Positions 1 through 7,088 of a stretch of DNA of 12,345 nucleotides are shown here, piece by piece; positions within the stretch are counted from its first letter, which is position 1; every line of letters starts with the position of its first letter. The DNA lies in contig WJKO01000619.1 of NCBI GenBank assembly GCA_014729055.1, forward strand, positions 1 to 12,345, written 5' to 3'. Source of the DNA: Promethearchaeota archaeon. GTDB taxonomy: Archaea > Asgardarchaeota > Lokiarchaeia > Sigyniarchaeales > Promethearchaeaceae. Position numbers and translations under genes: made by a program. The notes beneath the pieces were generated by a model, which made no database searches, had not been told where the DNA came from, and saw only the letters and a program-made list of their open reading frames with translations.

Positions 1-3
1 ATC

Positions 4-26
4 GTCTTTTTCGGGAACAAAAAGAC
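4..26. repeat. Perfect 8-bp inverted repeat (hairpin)
   Basis: GTCTTTTT at 4-11 pairs exactly with AAAAAGAC at 19-26 around a 7-nt loop (CGGGAAC). It could be the terminator hairpin of a gene left of the window or part of an element end. The sequence alone does not decide. Confidence 0.5.
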
Positions 27-29
27 ACT

Positions 30-54
30 ACACTACACTCTAACACTACACTCT
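30..54. repeat. Two tandem copies of a 12-bp repeat
   Basis: ACACTACACTCT occurs at 30-41 and again at 43-54, a 13-bp period, directly after the hairpin at 4-26. A partial copy (cacta) lies just before. No function is recognised. It lies upstream of the GC-rich SIR2-TPR gene, so it may be a junction scar or a protein-binding repeat. Confidence 0.6.
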
Positions 55-88
55 GACAGGAAAAATAACTATGTTCTGTAAAAACGGA

Positions 89-97
89 ATTTAAATA
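89..97 (+). promoter_or_regulatory. Candidate TATA box for the SIR2-TPR gene
   Basis: ATTTAAATA lies about 80 bp before the ATG at 173. An archaeal start about 27 bp downstream would give a leader of roughly 50 nt that holds the Shine-Dalgarno site at 159-162. A second TATA-like stretch within the inverted repeat at 138-151 (AAACAT-TT-ATGTTT) would instead give a leaderless transcript. The first is preferred because the SD would otherwise be unused. Confidence 0.3.
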
Positions 98-158
98 CGA
101 ATTTAATTAGTAGGATGTGAAAGCGATGAACCAATGTAAACATTTATGTTTGTATCAA

Positions 159-162
159 GAGG
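159..162 (+). promoter_or_regulatory. Shine-Dalgarno site of the SIR2-TPR gene
   Basis: GAGG (in AGAGGAT, 158-164) lies 10 nt upstream of the ATG at 173. An out-of-frame ATG at 169-171 sits between the two and opens a 7-codon frame (MYGKTCI) that ends just inside the gene. Upstream in-frame ATGs at 134 and 146 both run into stop codons, so 173 is the first usable start. Confidence 0.55.
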
Positions 163-172
163 ATAAAAATGT

Positions 173-1804
173 ATGGAAAAACTTGCATTTGACTTTCAAA
201 AACTCCTTTCTTCGGACGAACCGCTCACATTTCTTGCCGGCGCGGGGATCTCGGTAGACCCGCCATCATGTCTGGCATCTGCACGGGGCATTATGTCCGA
301 TATAATAAAATTCTGCTGCCCCAAAGATGCCGCAGATGATCTCCTATCCGAACCATTGGTTAGCCGCATCAGATACGAATATATCTTGGGGTTATTTAGG
401 GACAATTTGGATACTAATTTGAAAATTATGGACTATTTTACGCAAGCAGAGCGTCCGAATGCCTTGCATAAGTTTCTGGCGGGGCGGATACGAAAGGGAA
501 ACATCGTTATGACCACAAATTTTGATTTCTTAATCGAGTATGCACTCGGGTTGGGCGATAAAAACGCCCGCGCCGTTATTACAAAGGGAGACTTCCAGAA
601 GTTCACCGATCCGGTTGAAATGGCTCAGAACGATATGAATGTCTTGTATAAACTACACGGGTCGCAAAAAAATGTATTTACGGGCGAAGATACCGCAGAG
701 TCGGTCATTACCACGTTAGACGCTCTTGCAAAGGAGAAGGAGGAAAATATCTTTGCTCTACCCCATTACGAGCGGGAAACGTTTATTCGGGCATGCAAAG
801 CAAAGACGCTTGTTGTAATGGGGTATTCGGGGGGGGATGTTTTTGATATCATTCCCGCGTTAATGCACACAAAAGATCTGAAACGTGTTGTCTGGATTGA
901 GCATACGGCAGCACCGGGCGGAACGATAACTTCATATAAGATAACGGCATCTGATACGCAACAAGATTCGCCGCTTGATCAACTTTTGCAGCAACTCAAC
1001 CGTGGAACCGGCGTTGAGGTGATAAAAATGCGGGGGAACACATCCCACATTTGCGCCGGGCAGACACATAAACCAAATGCCCGAGCGATGGAAGAACGAA
1101 TTGAGCCACCGCTTGAATGGATTGTAACACACTTTGAGCAGGTCAGTGACGGGCTGAAAGAACATTTGGCGGCACGGATATATGATAATTATGACGTTCC
1201 AAACAAAGCCCTCACCCACTATCAACAATCATATGATCGATATGAAGAGATTGATAATGATCGGGGGATGGCAGCAGCCCTCGGGAATATGGGGCTGATA
1301 TACAGGCAAACGGGGGAACCGAAGAAGGCGAGGGAACACCACCAACGGGCATACGAAATACACAAACAGCTCAAAAACCTATCAGGGATGGCAGACGACC
1401 TCGGAAATGTGGGAATTATATACATGCAAACGGGGGTGCCGAAGAAGGCGCTGGAACACCACCAGCGGGCATACGACATATACAAACAGCTCAATAATCT
1501 GCACGGGATGGCATCAGCCCTCGGGAATATGGGAAACGCATACATGCAAACGGGGGAGCCGCAGAAGGCGCTGGAACACCACCAACGGGCATACAACATA
1601 CACAAACAGCTAAATAACTTGCAAGGGATGGCAAACCAGCTTGGAAATATGGGGATTATATACATGCAAACGGGGGAGCCGAAGAAGGCACGGGGAAAAT
1701 TTGAGACATGCCTCCGATTGTCAAAGCAGATTCACTATAAAGCGGGGATAGATTTTGCTACGGGACAAATAAAAAGGATAGTAGACTCATTAGATGGAAT
1801 GTAA
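173..1804 (+). CDS. SIR2-like NAD-binding domain fused to TPR repeats
   Basis: The protein has 543 residues. Residues 1 to about 235 form a SIR2-family domain. GAGIS at 23-27 is the NAD-binding loop, TTNFD at 114-118 gives the conserved Asn and Asp, LHG at 161-163 gives the conserved catalytic-type His162, and GYSGGD at 217-222 is a further nucleotide-binding motif. From about residue 331 come about 4.5 tetratricopeptide repeats of the kinesin-light-chain type, each exactly 40 residues and very alike. There is no signal peptide or membrane segment, so the protein should be cytoplasmic. Prokaryotic SIR2 domains joined to sensor modules are often NAD-hydrolysing antiphage effectors, with the partner domain sensing infection. 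Applying that here is inference, and a deacylase or ADP-ribosyl role remains possible. Its codons (many CGG, GGG, GCC) are richer in GC than those of its neighbours, which suggests horizontal transfer. The gene stands alone and converges on the leucine-rich-repeat gene. Confidence 0.85.
   Translation: MEKLAFDFQKLLSSDEPLTFLAGAGISVDPPSCLASARGIMSDIIKFCCPKDAADDLLSEPLVSRIRYEYILGLFRDNLDTNLKIMDYFTQAERPNALHKFLAGRIRKGNIVMTTNFDFLIEYALGLGDKNARAVITKGDFQKFTDPVEMAQNDMNVLYKLHGSQKNVFTGEDTAESVITTLDALAKEKEENIFALPHYERETFIRACKAKTLVVMGYSGGDVFDIIPALMHTKDLKRVVWIEHTAAPGGTITSYKITASDTQQDSPLDQLLQQLNRGTGVEVIKMRGNTSHICAGQTHKPNARAMEERIEPPLEWIVTHFEQVSDGLKEHLAARIYDNYDVPNKALTHYQQSYDRYEEIDNDRGMAAALGNMGLIYRQTGEPKKAREHHQRAYEIHKQLKNLSGMADDLGNVGIIYMQTGVPKKALEHHQRAYDIYKQLNNLHGMASALGNMGNAYMQTGEPQKALEHHQRAYNIHKQLNNLQGMANQLGNMGIIYMQTGEPKKARGKFETCLRLSKQIHYKAGIDFATGQIKRIVDSLDGM
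1261..1720 (+). repeat. In-register 120-bp tandem repeats coding for TPRs
   Basis: Four consecutive units with an exact 120-bp period start at about 1261, 1381, 1501 and 1621; the last fades after about 1690. Units two and three differ at 22 of 120 positions by direct comparison. Within 1421-1490 against 1541-1610 only 5 of 70 positions differ. This level of DNA identity points to recent duplication or gene conversion among the repeats. Confidence 0.85.
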
Positions 1805-1919
1805 TGAATAAATATTATTAGGACGGGAAATTTTAACGCGATTAATATACTGATAAAAATAAGAGCTTTTAATAATTATTTATTGGTATAATTTATATGA
1901 AAGACAATGAACTGATAAT
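1805..1919. terminator. Convergent spacer with T-rich tracts, likely termination region
   Basis: These 115 bp separate the ends of the SIR2-TPR and leucine-rich-repeat genes. The + strand has a T-rich stretch at about 1866-1883. The - strand reads CTTATTTTTATC at 1852-1863. Archaeal termination often needs only such U-rich RNA. No strong hairpin is seen. Confidence 0.3.
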
Positions 1920-3503
1920 TTAAATGTATGTTTTCAACATTGATTCATAATCAGTAAACGCATCCCACACAGATTTCCTTATTTTTTCAAGGCGACCCCA
2001 CGTTTTAATAGAATTGAAAATGGATTTTGTCTTCGAGAAAAAGTCTTTTGCACAATTTTTACACAGAGGATTCACCAGCCCTGGAACAAAAATGCTATTG
2101 ATTTTTTCAACGTCAACCGTATGAGTCAGCTTTTTCCCCTTTACACCTTGAATAGTCGTTTTCGTGGTCATAAATACATCAAAATATACTCTCTGAAATG
2201 ATACAAAACTTTCATGTTTATCTTTTACTCGGCGGCTCCTTGGAAGTTTTTTATTGATTTTATGAATTAAATTGTCTAATTCTTCACGCAACCATACTGA
2301 ATAATCGGTTTCTGCGACATTAATTTTCTGTTTTCCGCAATACATGCAAATATCGGCGGGAGAAAATCTGGAATTGGTGAGGATCTCTGACAAAATGAAT
2401 ACAAGTATCTTTCTACTGGGTAAAATCAACACTTCCCCTTTGTTTCTAACTGAATTGAATATTTTATCATAAGAAACTTGCAATAAGGATTTATATTCTC
2501 TTGAAATCTGTTCTTTTGACGCTTCTTGCATCATATACACATCGATTATTCTATCATCCTTAAGTTCCTTGCGAAGATTTTCGGGTAATCCATTAACTTC
2601 AATATTTTCCAAGTTAAGAGTCGTCAGACTATCGCATTTTTCAACGCCCTTAAGACTGCTCAATTTGCTTCCCTTAAGGGATAGTGATTTTATCTTGCTT
2701 AAATAAGGGAAATTGGAAAGGTCGTGGAATTTATTATTTCCTATGGTGAGAGTTACGAGATTCGGTAATTTTTTTAATGGATCTAAGTTCGAGATGTTGT
2801 TTCCTGAAATATGAAGATATTTTAGTGAATCTAAAGATTCGAGATTCTCAATAACTTCAATATTACAGTCATCAAGCCATAATTGCTTCAATTTTTTAAA
2901 ATTCTCAAGACCTTCGATCAATTTTATCGGATTGCCTGAAAGTCTGAGTATCTTTAAGTTTTTAAGGTTTTCCAGATTTTCTATTTTGGCAATATTGTTG
3001 TTTGAGAGCCCAAGTGCCTTTAGCTGTGTTAAATGAGAGATATTTTCAATCTTGCCTATATTATTTCCTGAAAGATAGAGAGTTCTCAAATTAGGAGCGT
3101 TCTCTAAGTTTTCAATTTTGGAAATATTATTGTTGTTGATATGGAGCACAACTAAATTTCTTTGATGTTCTAAGTTCTCGATCCGAGAAATATTGTTTCC
3201 ATCAAGCCATAAGTCCTTCAAAGTTGTTAAATCCTCTAAGTTCTCAATTTTGGTTATTTTATTATTGGAAAGACCCAAATCCTCTAGCATTCGTTTCTTC
3301 TTGAGACCTTCAATCTTAGAAATCTTATTGTAATATAATTTCAATTTAACTAATTTATTGATATGTTCTAAGCCCTCTATTTTCTCGATCTCATTTTTTC
3401 CTAAATATAATCGATTCACATTTGCCGGGATCTCTACCTCCTTAATTGATTTAAGCCCCGCTTCTGTGTGATCTACTCTATTTCTTAATCCCATACTAAT
3501 CAT
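1920..3503 (-). CDS. SDS22-like leucine-rich-repeat protein with C-terminal two-CxxC domain
   Basis: The protein has 527 residues. About 12-13 leucine-rich repeats of 22 residues span residues 30-315. They follow the SDS22-type pattern LxxLxLxxNxIxxIENLExx, and the last two are degenerate. Such arrays form a curved scaffold that binds other proteins. The remaining 200 residues are not a repeat. They hold two cysteine pairs, C386/C389 (CMYC) and C481/C484 (CKNC), which could bind one zinc ion as a split zinc-ribbon-like module, with a basic stretch (PRSRR) near 421-425. I do not recognise this domain. There is no signal peptide or membrane helix, so it is probably cytoplasmic. The start is ATG 3503, with ATG 3494 (residue 4) as an alternative. 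A TATA box 28-35 bp upstream and no Shine-Dalgarno site indicate an almost leaderless mRNA. Such SDS22-like proteins are known from eukaryotes and occur in Asgard archaea. Confidence 0.85.
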   Translation of the reverse strand: MISMGLRNRVDHTEAGLKSIKEVEIPANVNRLYLGKNEIEKIEGLEHINKLVKLKLYYNKISKIEGLKKKRMLEDLGLSNNKITKIENLEDLTTLKDLWLDGNNISRIENLEHQRNLVVLHINNNNISKIENLENAPNLRTLYLSGNNIGKIENISHLTQLKALGLSNNNIAKIENLENLKNLKILRLSGNPIKLIEGLENFKKLKQLWLDDCNIEVIENLESLDSLKYLHISGNNISNLDPLKKLPNLVTLTIGNNKFHDLSNFPYLSKIKSLSLKGSKLSSLKGVEKCDSLTTLNLENIEVNGLPENLRKELKDDRIIDVYMMQEASKEQISREYKSLLQVSYDKIFNSVRNKGEVLILPSRKILVFILSEILTNSRFSPADICMYCGKQKINVAETDYSVWLREELDNLIHKINKKLPRSRRVKDKHESFVSFQRVYFDVFMTTKTTIQGVKGKKLTHTVDVEKINSIFVPGLVNPLCKNCAKDFFSKTKSIFNSIKTWGRLEKIRKSVWDAFTDYESMLKTYI

Positions 3504-3520
3504 TGAATACTAAACCATAA

Positions 3521-3538
3521 CTTATTAAAAAATATATA
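3521..3538 (-). promoter_or_regulatory. TATA box of the leucine-rich-repeat gene
   Basis: Read on the - strand, 3538 to 3521 is TATATATTTTTTAATAAG. A start about 27 bp below the TATA centre falls near 3508, only about 5 nt before the ATG at 3503, so the message would be nearly leaderless. Confidence 0.5.
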
Positions 3539-3578
3539 GGTCAACTACATACTCCTTTCTACTCTATAATAGCAAGAA

Positions 3579-3588
3579 TTATAATATA
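3579..3588 (+). promoter_or_regulatory. Candidate TATA box of the sulfatase gene
   Basis: TTATAATATA lies 36-45 bp before the ATG at 3624. The predicted start near 3610 leaves a leader of about 14 nt containing the purine-rich GAGAGAAAG (3611-3619), a weak Shine-Dalgarno match. This promoter is back to back with that of the leucine-rich-repeat gene inside a 120-bp spacer. Confidence 0.4.
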
Positions 3589-3623
3589 ATCTAAAAACAA
3601 ATTAATATCAGAGAGAAAGTACT

Positions 3624-5330
3624 ATGCAAAGTGAAGACTTACCAAATAATCGTCCCAATGTCATTCTAATTCTTAATGATGACATGGGATTCAGCGACCT
3701 CGGTTGTTATGGAGGGGAAATGGATACTCCAAATTTAAACTCATTAGCAGAACATGGACTTCGGTTCATAAATTTTTATAATACAGCCCGATGCTGCCCA
3801 AGCCGAGCTTCGTTATTGACCGGACTGCATCCACATCAAGCGGGTGTTGGGTATATGGTGGGAGATTGGGGGCCGGAAGAATATTCCGGCAGTATCAACC
3901 ATCATTGTGTCACTATTGCAGAAGTTCTGAAGTTAAACGGATATAAGACATATCTCAGCGGAAAGTGGCATATAACCAACGATAAATGGCATGTTAACGA
4001 TGCATGGCCAAAACAGCGGGGTTTTGACAAATGTTATTGTTTTCTCGGAGGAGCATCGAGTTATTTCTGGCCTAAAACTATGGTTAGGGGGAATGAAAGC
4101 CTTGAAGAAGAGATAGCCCAGGATGAGGATTACTATATAACAGATGCGATAAGTGATAATGCGGCAAACTATATTAAAACACACGCCAATAATAATGAGA
4201 ACCCATTTTTCTTATATGTAGCATATACCGCCCCACACTGGCCCTTACATGCAAAGGAGAAAGATATAAAAAAATATAAAGGCAGATTTGATAAGGGATG
4301 GGATACACTTCGGAGAGAAAGACTAAAACGAATGATTGAATTGGGGATCCTTGAAAAGAACTGGGAAATTACACCACGGGATCCAAGAGAGCCAAGCTGG
4401 GATGAGGCATCAGACAATGAATGGGAAGCTCTTAGGATGGAGGTCTATGCTGCACAAATTGATGCTATGGATCAAGGAATAGGTCGTATCATTCAAGCAT
4501 TAAAAGAAACAAATCAATTTAATAACACCCTCATTATGTTCCTAGCTGATAACGGAGGATGTTCCGAAGAAGTGAGGCTTGTATGGAAAGAAGGAAAAAT
4601 TCGCGGCGGAAGTGCGCGAAGAAATACCCGTAATGGTGAATCCGTAAAGTTCGGAAATAAACCCTCAATAACGCCGGGACCGGAAAATTCCTATGTGAGT
4701 TACGGAACGGCTTGGGCTAACCTTTCAAATACTCCATTTCGAATGTATAAAAAGTGGACTCATGAGGGGGGGATAGCAACACCTTTTATTGTGCATTATC
4801 CCGATTATATACAAAAGAAAGGAGAATTTCGAAGACAAAATGCCCAACTCACGGATGTTATGGCGACAATTGTTGATATTACGGGTGCTAAATATCCAGA
4901 AACCTATCAAGGACATGAGACCCGACCCATGGAGGGTACCAGTTTACGGGAAGTCTTTGAAGATAAGTCTAATAACAAAGGTATGCTTTTTTTTGAACAC
5001 ATGGGTAATGCCACGGTACGTGACGGAAAATGGAAACTTGTTCGGGACTTTCCTTTTGAATGGGAGCTCTACGATATGGACGAAGATAGAACTGAACTTC
5101 ATAATTTAATAGATATTTATCGAGAACGTGGTAAAAAAATGATCGAAGCATATCGAGAATGGGCTGATAGAATAGGTGTTATCGAACGGGATAAATTAAT
5201 GTTAATTAGGGCAAGAAAAAAGCCCACTCGCTTTAGAAGATGGTTGGTTAGATTTGGTTCTCGATTTTCTAATGGAATAGCGCAATGGCAAAAAATTATC
5301 AAAAAAAGAAAGCGTAATGATAACAGATAG
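3624..5330 (+). CDS. Type I sulfatase (arylsulfatase-like, formylglycine dependent)
   Basis: The protein has 568 residues. It should hydrolyse sulfate esters, but the substrate cannot be read from the sequence. N18-D19-D20 near the start is the metal-binding pair. C57-C58-P59-S60-R61 is the sulfatase signature CxPSR, in which C57 must be oxidised to formylglycine by a maturase; none is encoded in this window. K114-W-H116, H206-type APHWPLHA, D309-N310-G311-G312 and K377-W-T-H380 supply the other usual active-site positions. The C-terminal 45 residues or so are strikingly basic (Arg/Lys rich) and lie outside the catalytic fold. There is no signal peptide or lipobox, unlike most secreted sulfatases, so it appears cytoplasmic or is exported by an unrecognised route. 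It converges on cutA with a 38-bp gap. Confidence 0.93.
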   Translation: MQSEDLPNNRPNVILILNDDMGFSDLGCYGGEMDTPNLNSLAEHGLRFINFYNTARCCPSRASLLTGLHPHQAGVGYMVGDWGPEEYSGSINHHCVTIAEVLKLNGYKTYLSGKWHITNDKWHVNDAWPKQRGFDKCYCFLGGASSYFWPKTMVRGNESLEEEIAQDEDYYITDAISDNAANYIKTHANNNENPFFLYVAYTAPHWPLHAKEKDIKKYKGRFDKGWDTLRRERLKRMIELGILEKNWEITPRDPREPSWDEASDNEWEALRMEVYAAQIDAMDQGIGRIIQALKETNQFNNTLIMFLADNGGCSEEVRLVWKEGKIRGGSARRNTRNGESVKFGNKPSITPGPENSYVSYGTAWANLSNTPFRMYKKWTHEGGIATPFIVHYPDYIQKKGEFRRQNAQLTDVMATIVDITGAKYPETYQGHETRPMEGTSLREVFEDKSNNKGMLFFEHMGNATVRDGKWKLVRDFPFEWELYDMDEDRTELHNLIDIYRERGKKMIEAYREWADRIGVIERDKLMLIRARKKPTRFRRWLVRFGSRFSNGIAQWQKIIKKRKRNDNR

Positions 5331-5332
5331 AA

Positions 5333-5362
5333 TCGGTAATTCCTAGTTATCGAAAACAAAAA
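5333..5362. terminator. Candidate terminator between sulfatase and cutA
   Basis: A 7-bp stem with one G-U pair (TCGGTAA 5333-5339 with TTATCGA 5347-5353) lies just after the sulfatase stop. On the opposite strand the cutA message would run into a T-rich tract (CTTTTTGTTTTCG, about 5352-5364). Both could help end transcription. The stem is weak. Confidence 0.3.
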
Positions 5363-5368
5363 GATGTT

Positions 5369-5698
5369 TCATTTTTCTTTCACATTTCTCAGAATCCAAT
5401 CCCGATAAGCGCCAGAGACACTGTCTATATCGATACCAATGCATTCAGCTACGTCATAAGAATGATTATTTTCAATAAATTCTATTATATCAATTGTTCT
5501 CTCCTTCTTGGTTTTAATGAGCATCAAACATTCATTTTCTTCTTCAATTTTGTTTTTCCACCTATAAATACTGGTCAGATTTCTTATAATACTACAACAT
5601 GCAGCCAATTTCTGTTCAACAAGATTCCTTCCTAACTCTTTTGCTTGCCTAAAATCTGGTGTTGTTACAAAAAAGATTGTTAGTTTATCAGAATTCAT
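5369..5698 (-). CDS. cutA: CutA1-family divalent-cation tolerance protein
   Basis: The protein has 109 residues, the normal length for CutA1, a small ferredoxin-like protein that forms very stable trimers. Recognisable family features are the FVTTPDFRQAKELGRNLVEQ opening strand and helix, KLAACCSIIRNLTSIYRW, the following KIEEENE turn, the LIKTKKE strand and helix, and the His-Ser-Tyr-Asp-Val segment matching the usual HPYEVPE. Here the conserved Pro after His is replaced by Ser. CutA is linked to copper and other divalent-metal tolerance in Escherichia coli, but its molecular role in archaea is unclear. The start ATG 5698 lies 32 bp after the stop of the LVIVD gene on the same strand, so co-transcription is possible. 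A TTTATG element at 5724-5729 could instead serve a leaderless promoter. Confidence 0.92.
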   Translation of the reverse strand: MNSDKLTIFFVTTPDFRQAKELGRNLVEQKLAACCSIIRNLTSIYRWKNKIEEENECLMLIKTKKERTIDIIEFIENNHSYDVAECIGIDIDSVSGAYRDWILRNVKEK

Positions 5699-5730
5699 GC
5701 ATTAAATTACGAAAATCTTGAACATAAATG

Positions 5731-6981
5731 TTATGATGCTTCTTTTACATCCCTTAATAACGCGTAGATTTTTCTTAATTTATCTGAACTGCCGTATAAA
5801 TAACTTCTTCCCTTTTTTCTTTTTCTAACAAAACCGAGTTCTTCAAATTGTTTTATTTTGTAATATTCGGGTAAAATTAATTGAGAGTATAATTCAGGGT
5901 TTAATTTATCAGTGACATTTACAATCACCAATCCACCACCTTCATCAGCCACATACAACACATCACTTTGATAATAGCTTGTTAGAGCTTCATTATACGT
6001 GTCATATGACGACATTAATTCGGGATTTGCGGGATCACTTATATTTAAAATATCGATCCCATCACTTTGGTTTGTAATATAAGCATAATCTCCGCTAACA
6101 TCAACATCATAGACTTCACCCCAGCTAATGGATGTGTAACTTCCCTTTAATGTCATTGCATATGGATCGCTTACATTAATTATCTTCAATCCATCCATAA
6201 TGCCATTTGCGGTATAAGCGAGATCATCGATAACTACCACTTCCCAAGTATTCATATCCGTTTCATAATTACTCATATAGTCTGGGTTGGCAGGATCTGT
6301 AATATTCACGGTTCTTAAACCCTTAGGTCCAGACGCCACGTATGCAGTATTGCTTAATACAAAGACATCATACGCATAATAATCAAACTGCTCGTATCCA
6401 AGCAGCGTTGGATTCGTGGGATCAGATACGTCAACGACCTCTAATTGTTTATTTGATCCATCAGCTACATACAAGTAGTTTCCAACCGCGTCAACTCCAA
6501 AAGTAGTACCATTTAAGTAATGTCCTAATCGTTTAGGATTATTTACATCTGTAACATTGTATATGAATACCCCGTTTGCATCAGACACAAAATACGCGGT
6601 ATTTCCTTCAACATCAATATCTTCGACGTCTCGATCGGTAATATAAATATCTGCGACCTCAACGGGATGTTCAGGATCTGAAATATTCAAAATAATTACA
6701 CGGAGACCTGAACTTAAATAGGCAATATCACCCCTAACCTCGATAATCTGTGATGCACCATAAGACCAATTACCTATGGTATTCACATTCTCAAAATCAC
6801 CATTTGCGGATGATAATGGTAAATCCATAATTTCTGCATCATTATTTGGTTCACAATCTACTGGCTCTTCCAATACTATATTAAAAATATATCCAACAAT
6901 ACTTGTTAATAGAAATGTGAAAACGCAAATGCAGAATATTGTTTCTAATTTTTTCTTTCTTCGTAGGTTACTAAACTTCAT
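5731..6981 (-). CDS. Membrane-anchored LVIVD seven-bladed beta-propeller protein with winged-helix-like tail
   Basis: The protein has 416 residues from ATG 6981. A GAGGAT Shine-Dalgarno 6 nt upstream decides this start over an in-frame ATG at 7008 that has no such site. A basic stretch (LRRKKK) precedes one membrane helix at about residues 12-37, so the N terminus should be inside and the rest outside. Seven repeats of about 44 residues follow, each centred on a motif such as VIILNISDP, VFIYNVTDV, LEVVDVSDP, LRTVNITDP, LKIINVSDP, IDILNISDP and LVIVNVTDK. These are LVIVD repeats, predicted to close into a seven-bladed propeller. Many N-x-S/T sequons fit a glycosylated surface protein. The last 45 residues differ: the pattern FEELGFVRKRKKGRSYLY then LRKIYALLRDV resembles the end of a winged helix-turn-helix domain. 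That is odd for an extracellular tail. The function is unknown, and a surface-binding role is likely. Confidence 0.8.
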   Translation of the reverse strand: MKFSNLRRKKKLETIFCICVFTFLLTSIVGYIFNIVLEEPVDCEPNNDAEIMDLPLSSANGDFENVNTIGNWSYGASQIIEVRGDIAYLSSGLRVIILNISDPEHPVEVADIYITDRDVEDIDVEGNTAYFVSDANGVFIYNVTDVNNPKRLGHYLNGTTFGVDAVGNYLYVADGSNKQLEVVDVSDPTNPTLLGYEQFDYYAYDVFVLSNTAYVASGPKGLRTVNITDPANPDYMSNYETDMNTWEVVVIDDLAYTANGIMDGLKIINVSDPYAMTLKGSYTSISWGEVYDVDVSGDYAYITNQSDGIDILNISDPANPELMSSYDTYNEALTSYYQSDVLYVADEGGGLVIVNVTDKLNPELYSQLILPEYYKIKQFEELGFVRKRKKGRSYLYGSSDKLRKIYALLRDVKEAS

Positions 6982-6987
6982 TTTTTT

Positions 6988-6993
6988 ATCCTC
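6988..6993 (-). promoter_or_regulatory. Shine-Dalgarno that fixes the LVIVD gene start
   Basis: GAGGAT on the - strand, followed by six A residues and then the ATG at 6981. It decides for this start over the ATG at 7008. Confidence 0.6.
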
Positions 6994-7064
6994 AATACAA
7001 TAAAACAAAAATTGTTATTTGAAACGATTAAGGACATTTTTTGAAAAGTAATCTATAGTGAAAA

Positions 7065-7074
7065 AAATATATAT
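7065..7074 (-). promoter_or_regulatory. Candidate TATA box of the LVIVD gene
   Basis: ATATATATTT on the - strand. A start about 27 bp downstream would leave a leader of about 60 nt carrying the Shine-Dalgarno at 6988-6993. It sits just beyond the end of the M28 peptidase gene (stop at 7089), in a 107-bp spacer. Confidence 0.35.
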
Positions 7075-7088
7075 CGATTTATATCGGA

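Noticed and set aside
1222..1665. Long reading frame on the - strand opposite the TPR repeats, and a + frame at 1407-1613
   Set aside because: Both mirror the 120-bp repeats and show repeated Cys/Trp/Arg-rich strings unlike a real protein; the TPR frame explains the DNA.
1261..1720. CRISPR-like array in the 120-bp repeats
   Set aside because: The repeats are contiguous, without unique spacers, and code for TPRs in frame.
2550..3420. 66-bp quasi-periodic pattern
   Set aside because: It is explained by the 22-residue leucine-rich repeats; DNA copies are too diverged to be a separate repeat element.
6982..7008. Longer start of the LVIVD protein at ATG 7008
   Set aside because: The GAGGAT site 6 nt before ATG 6981 makes the shorter form more likely.
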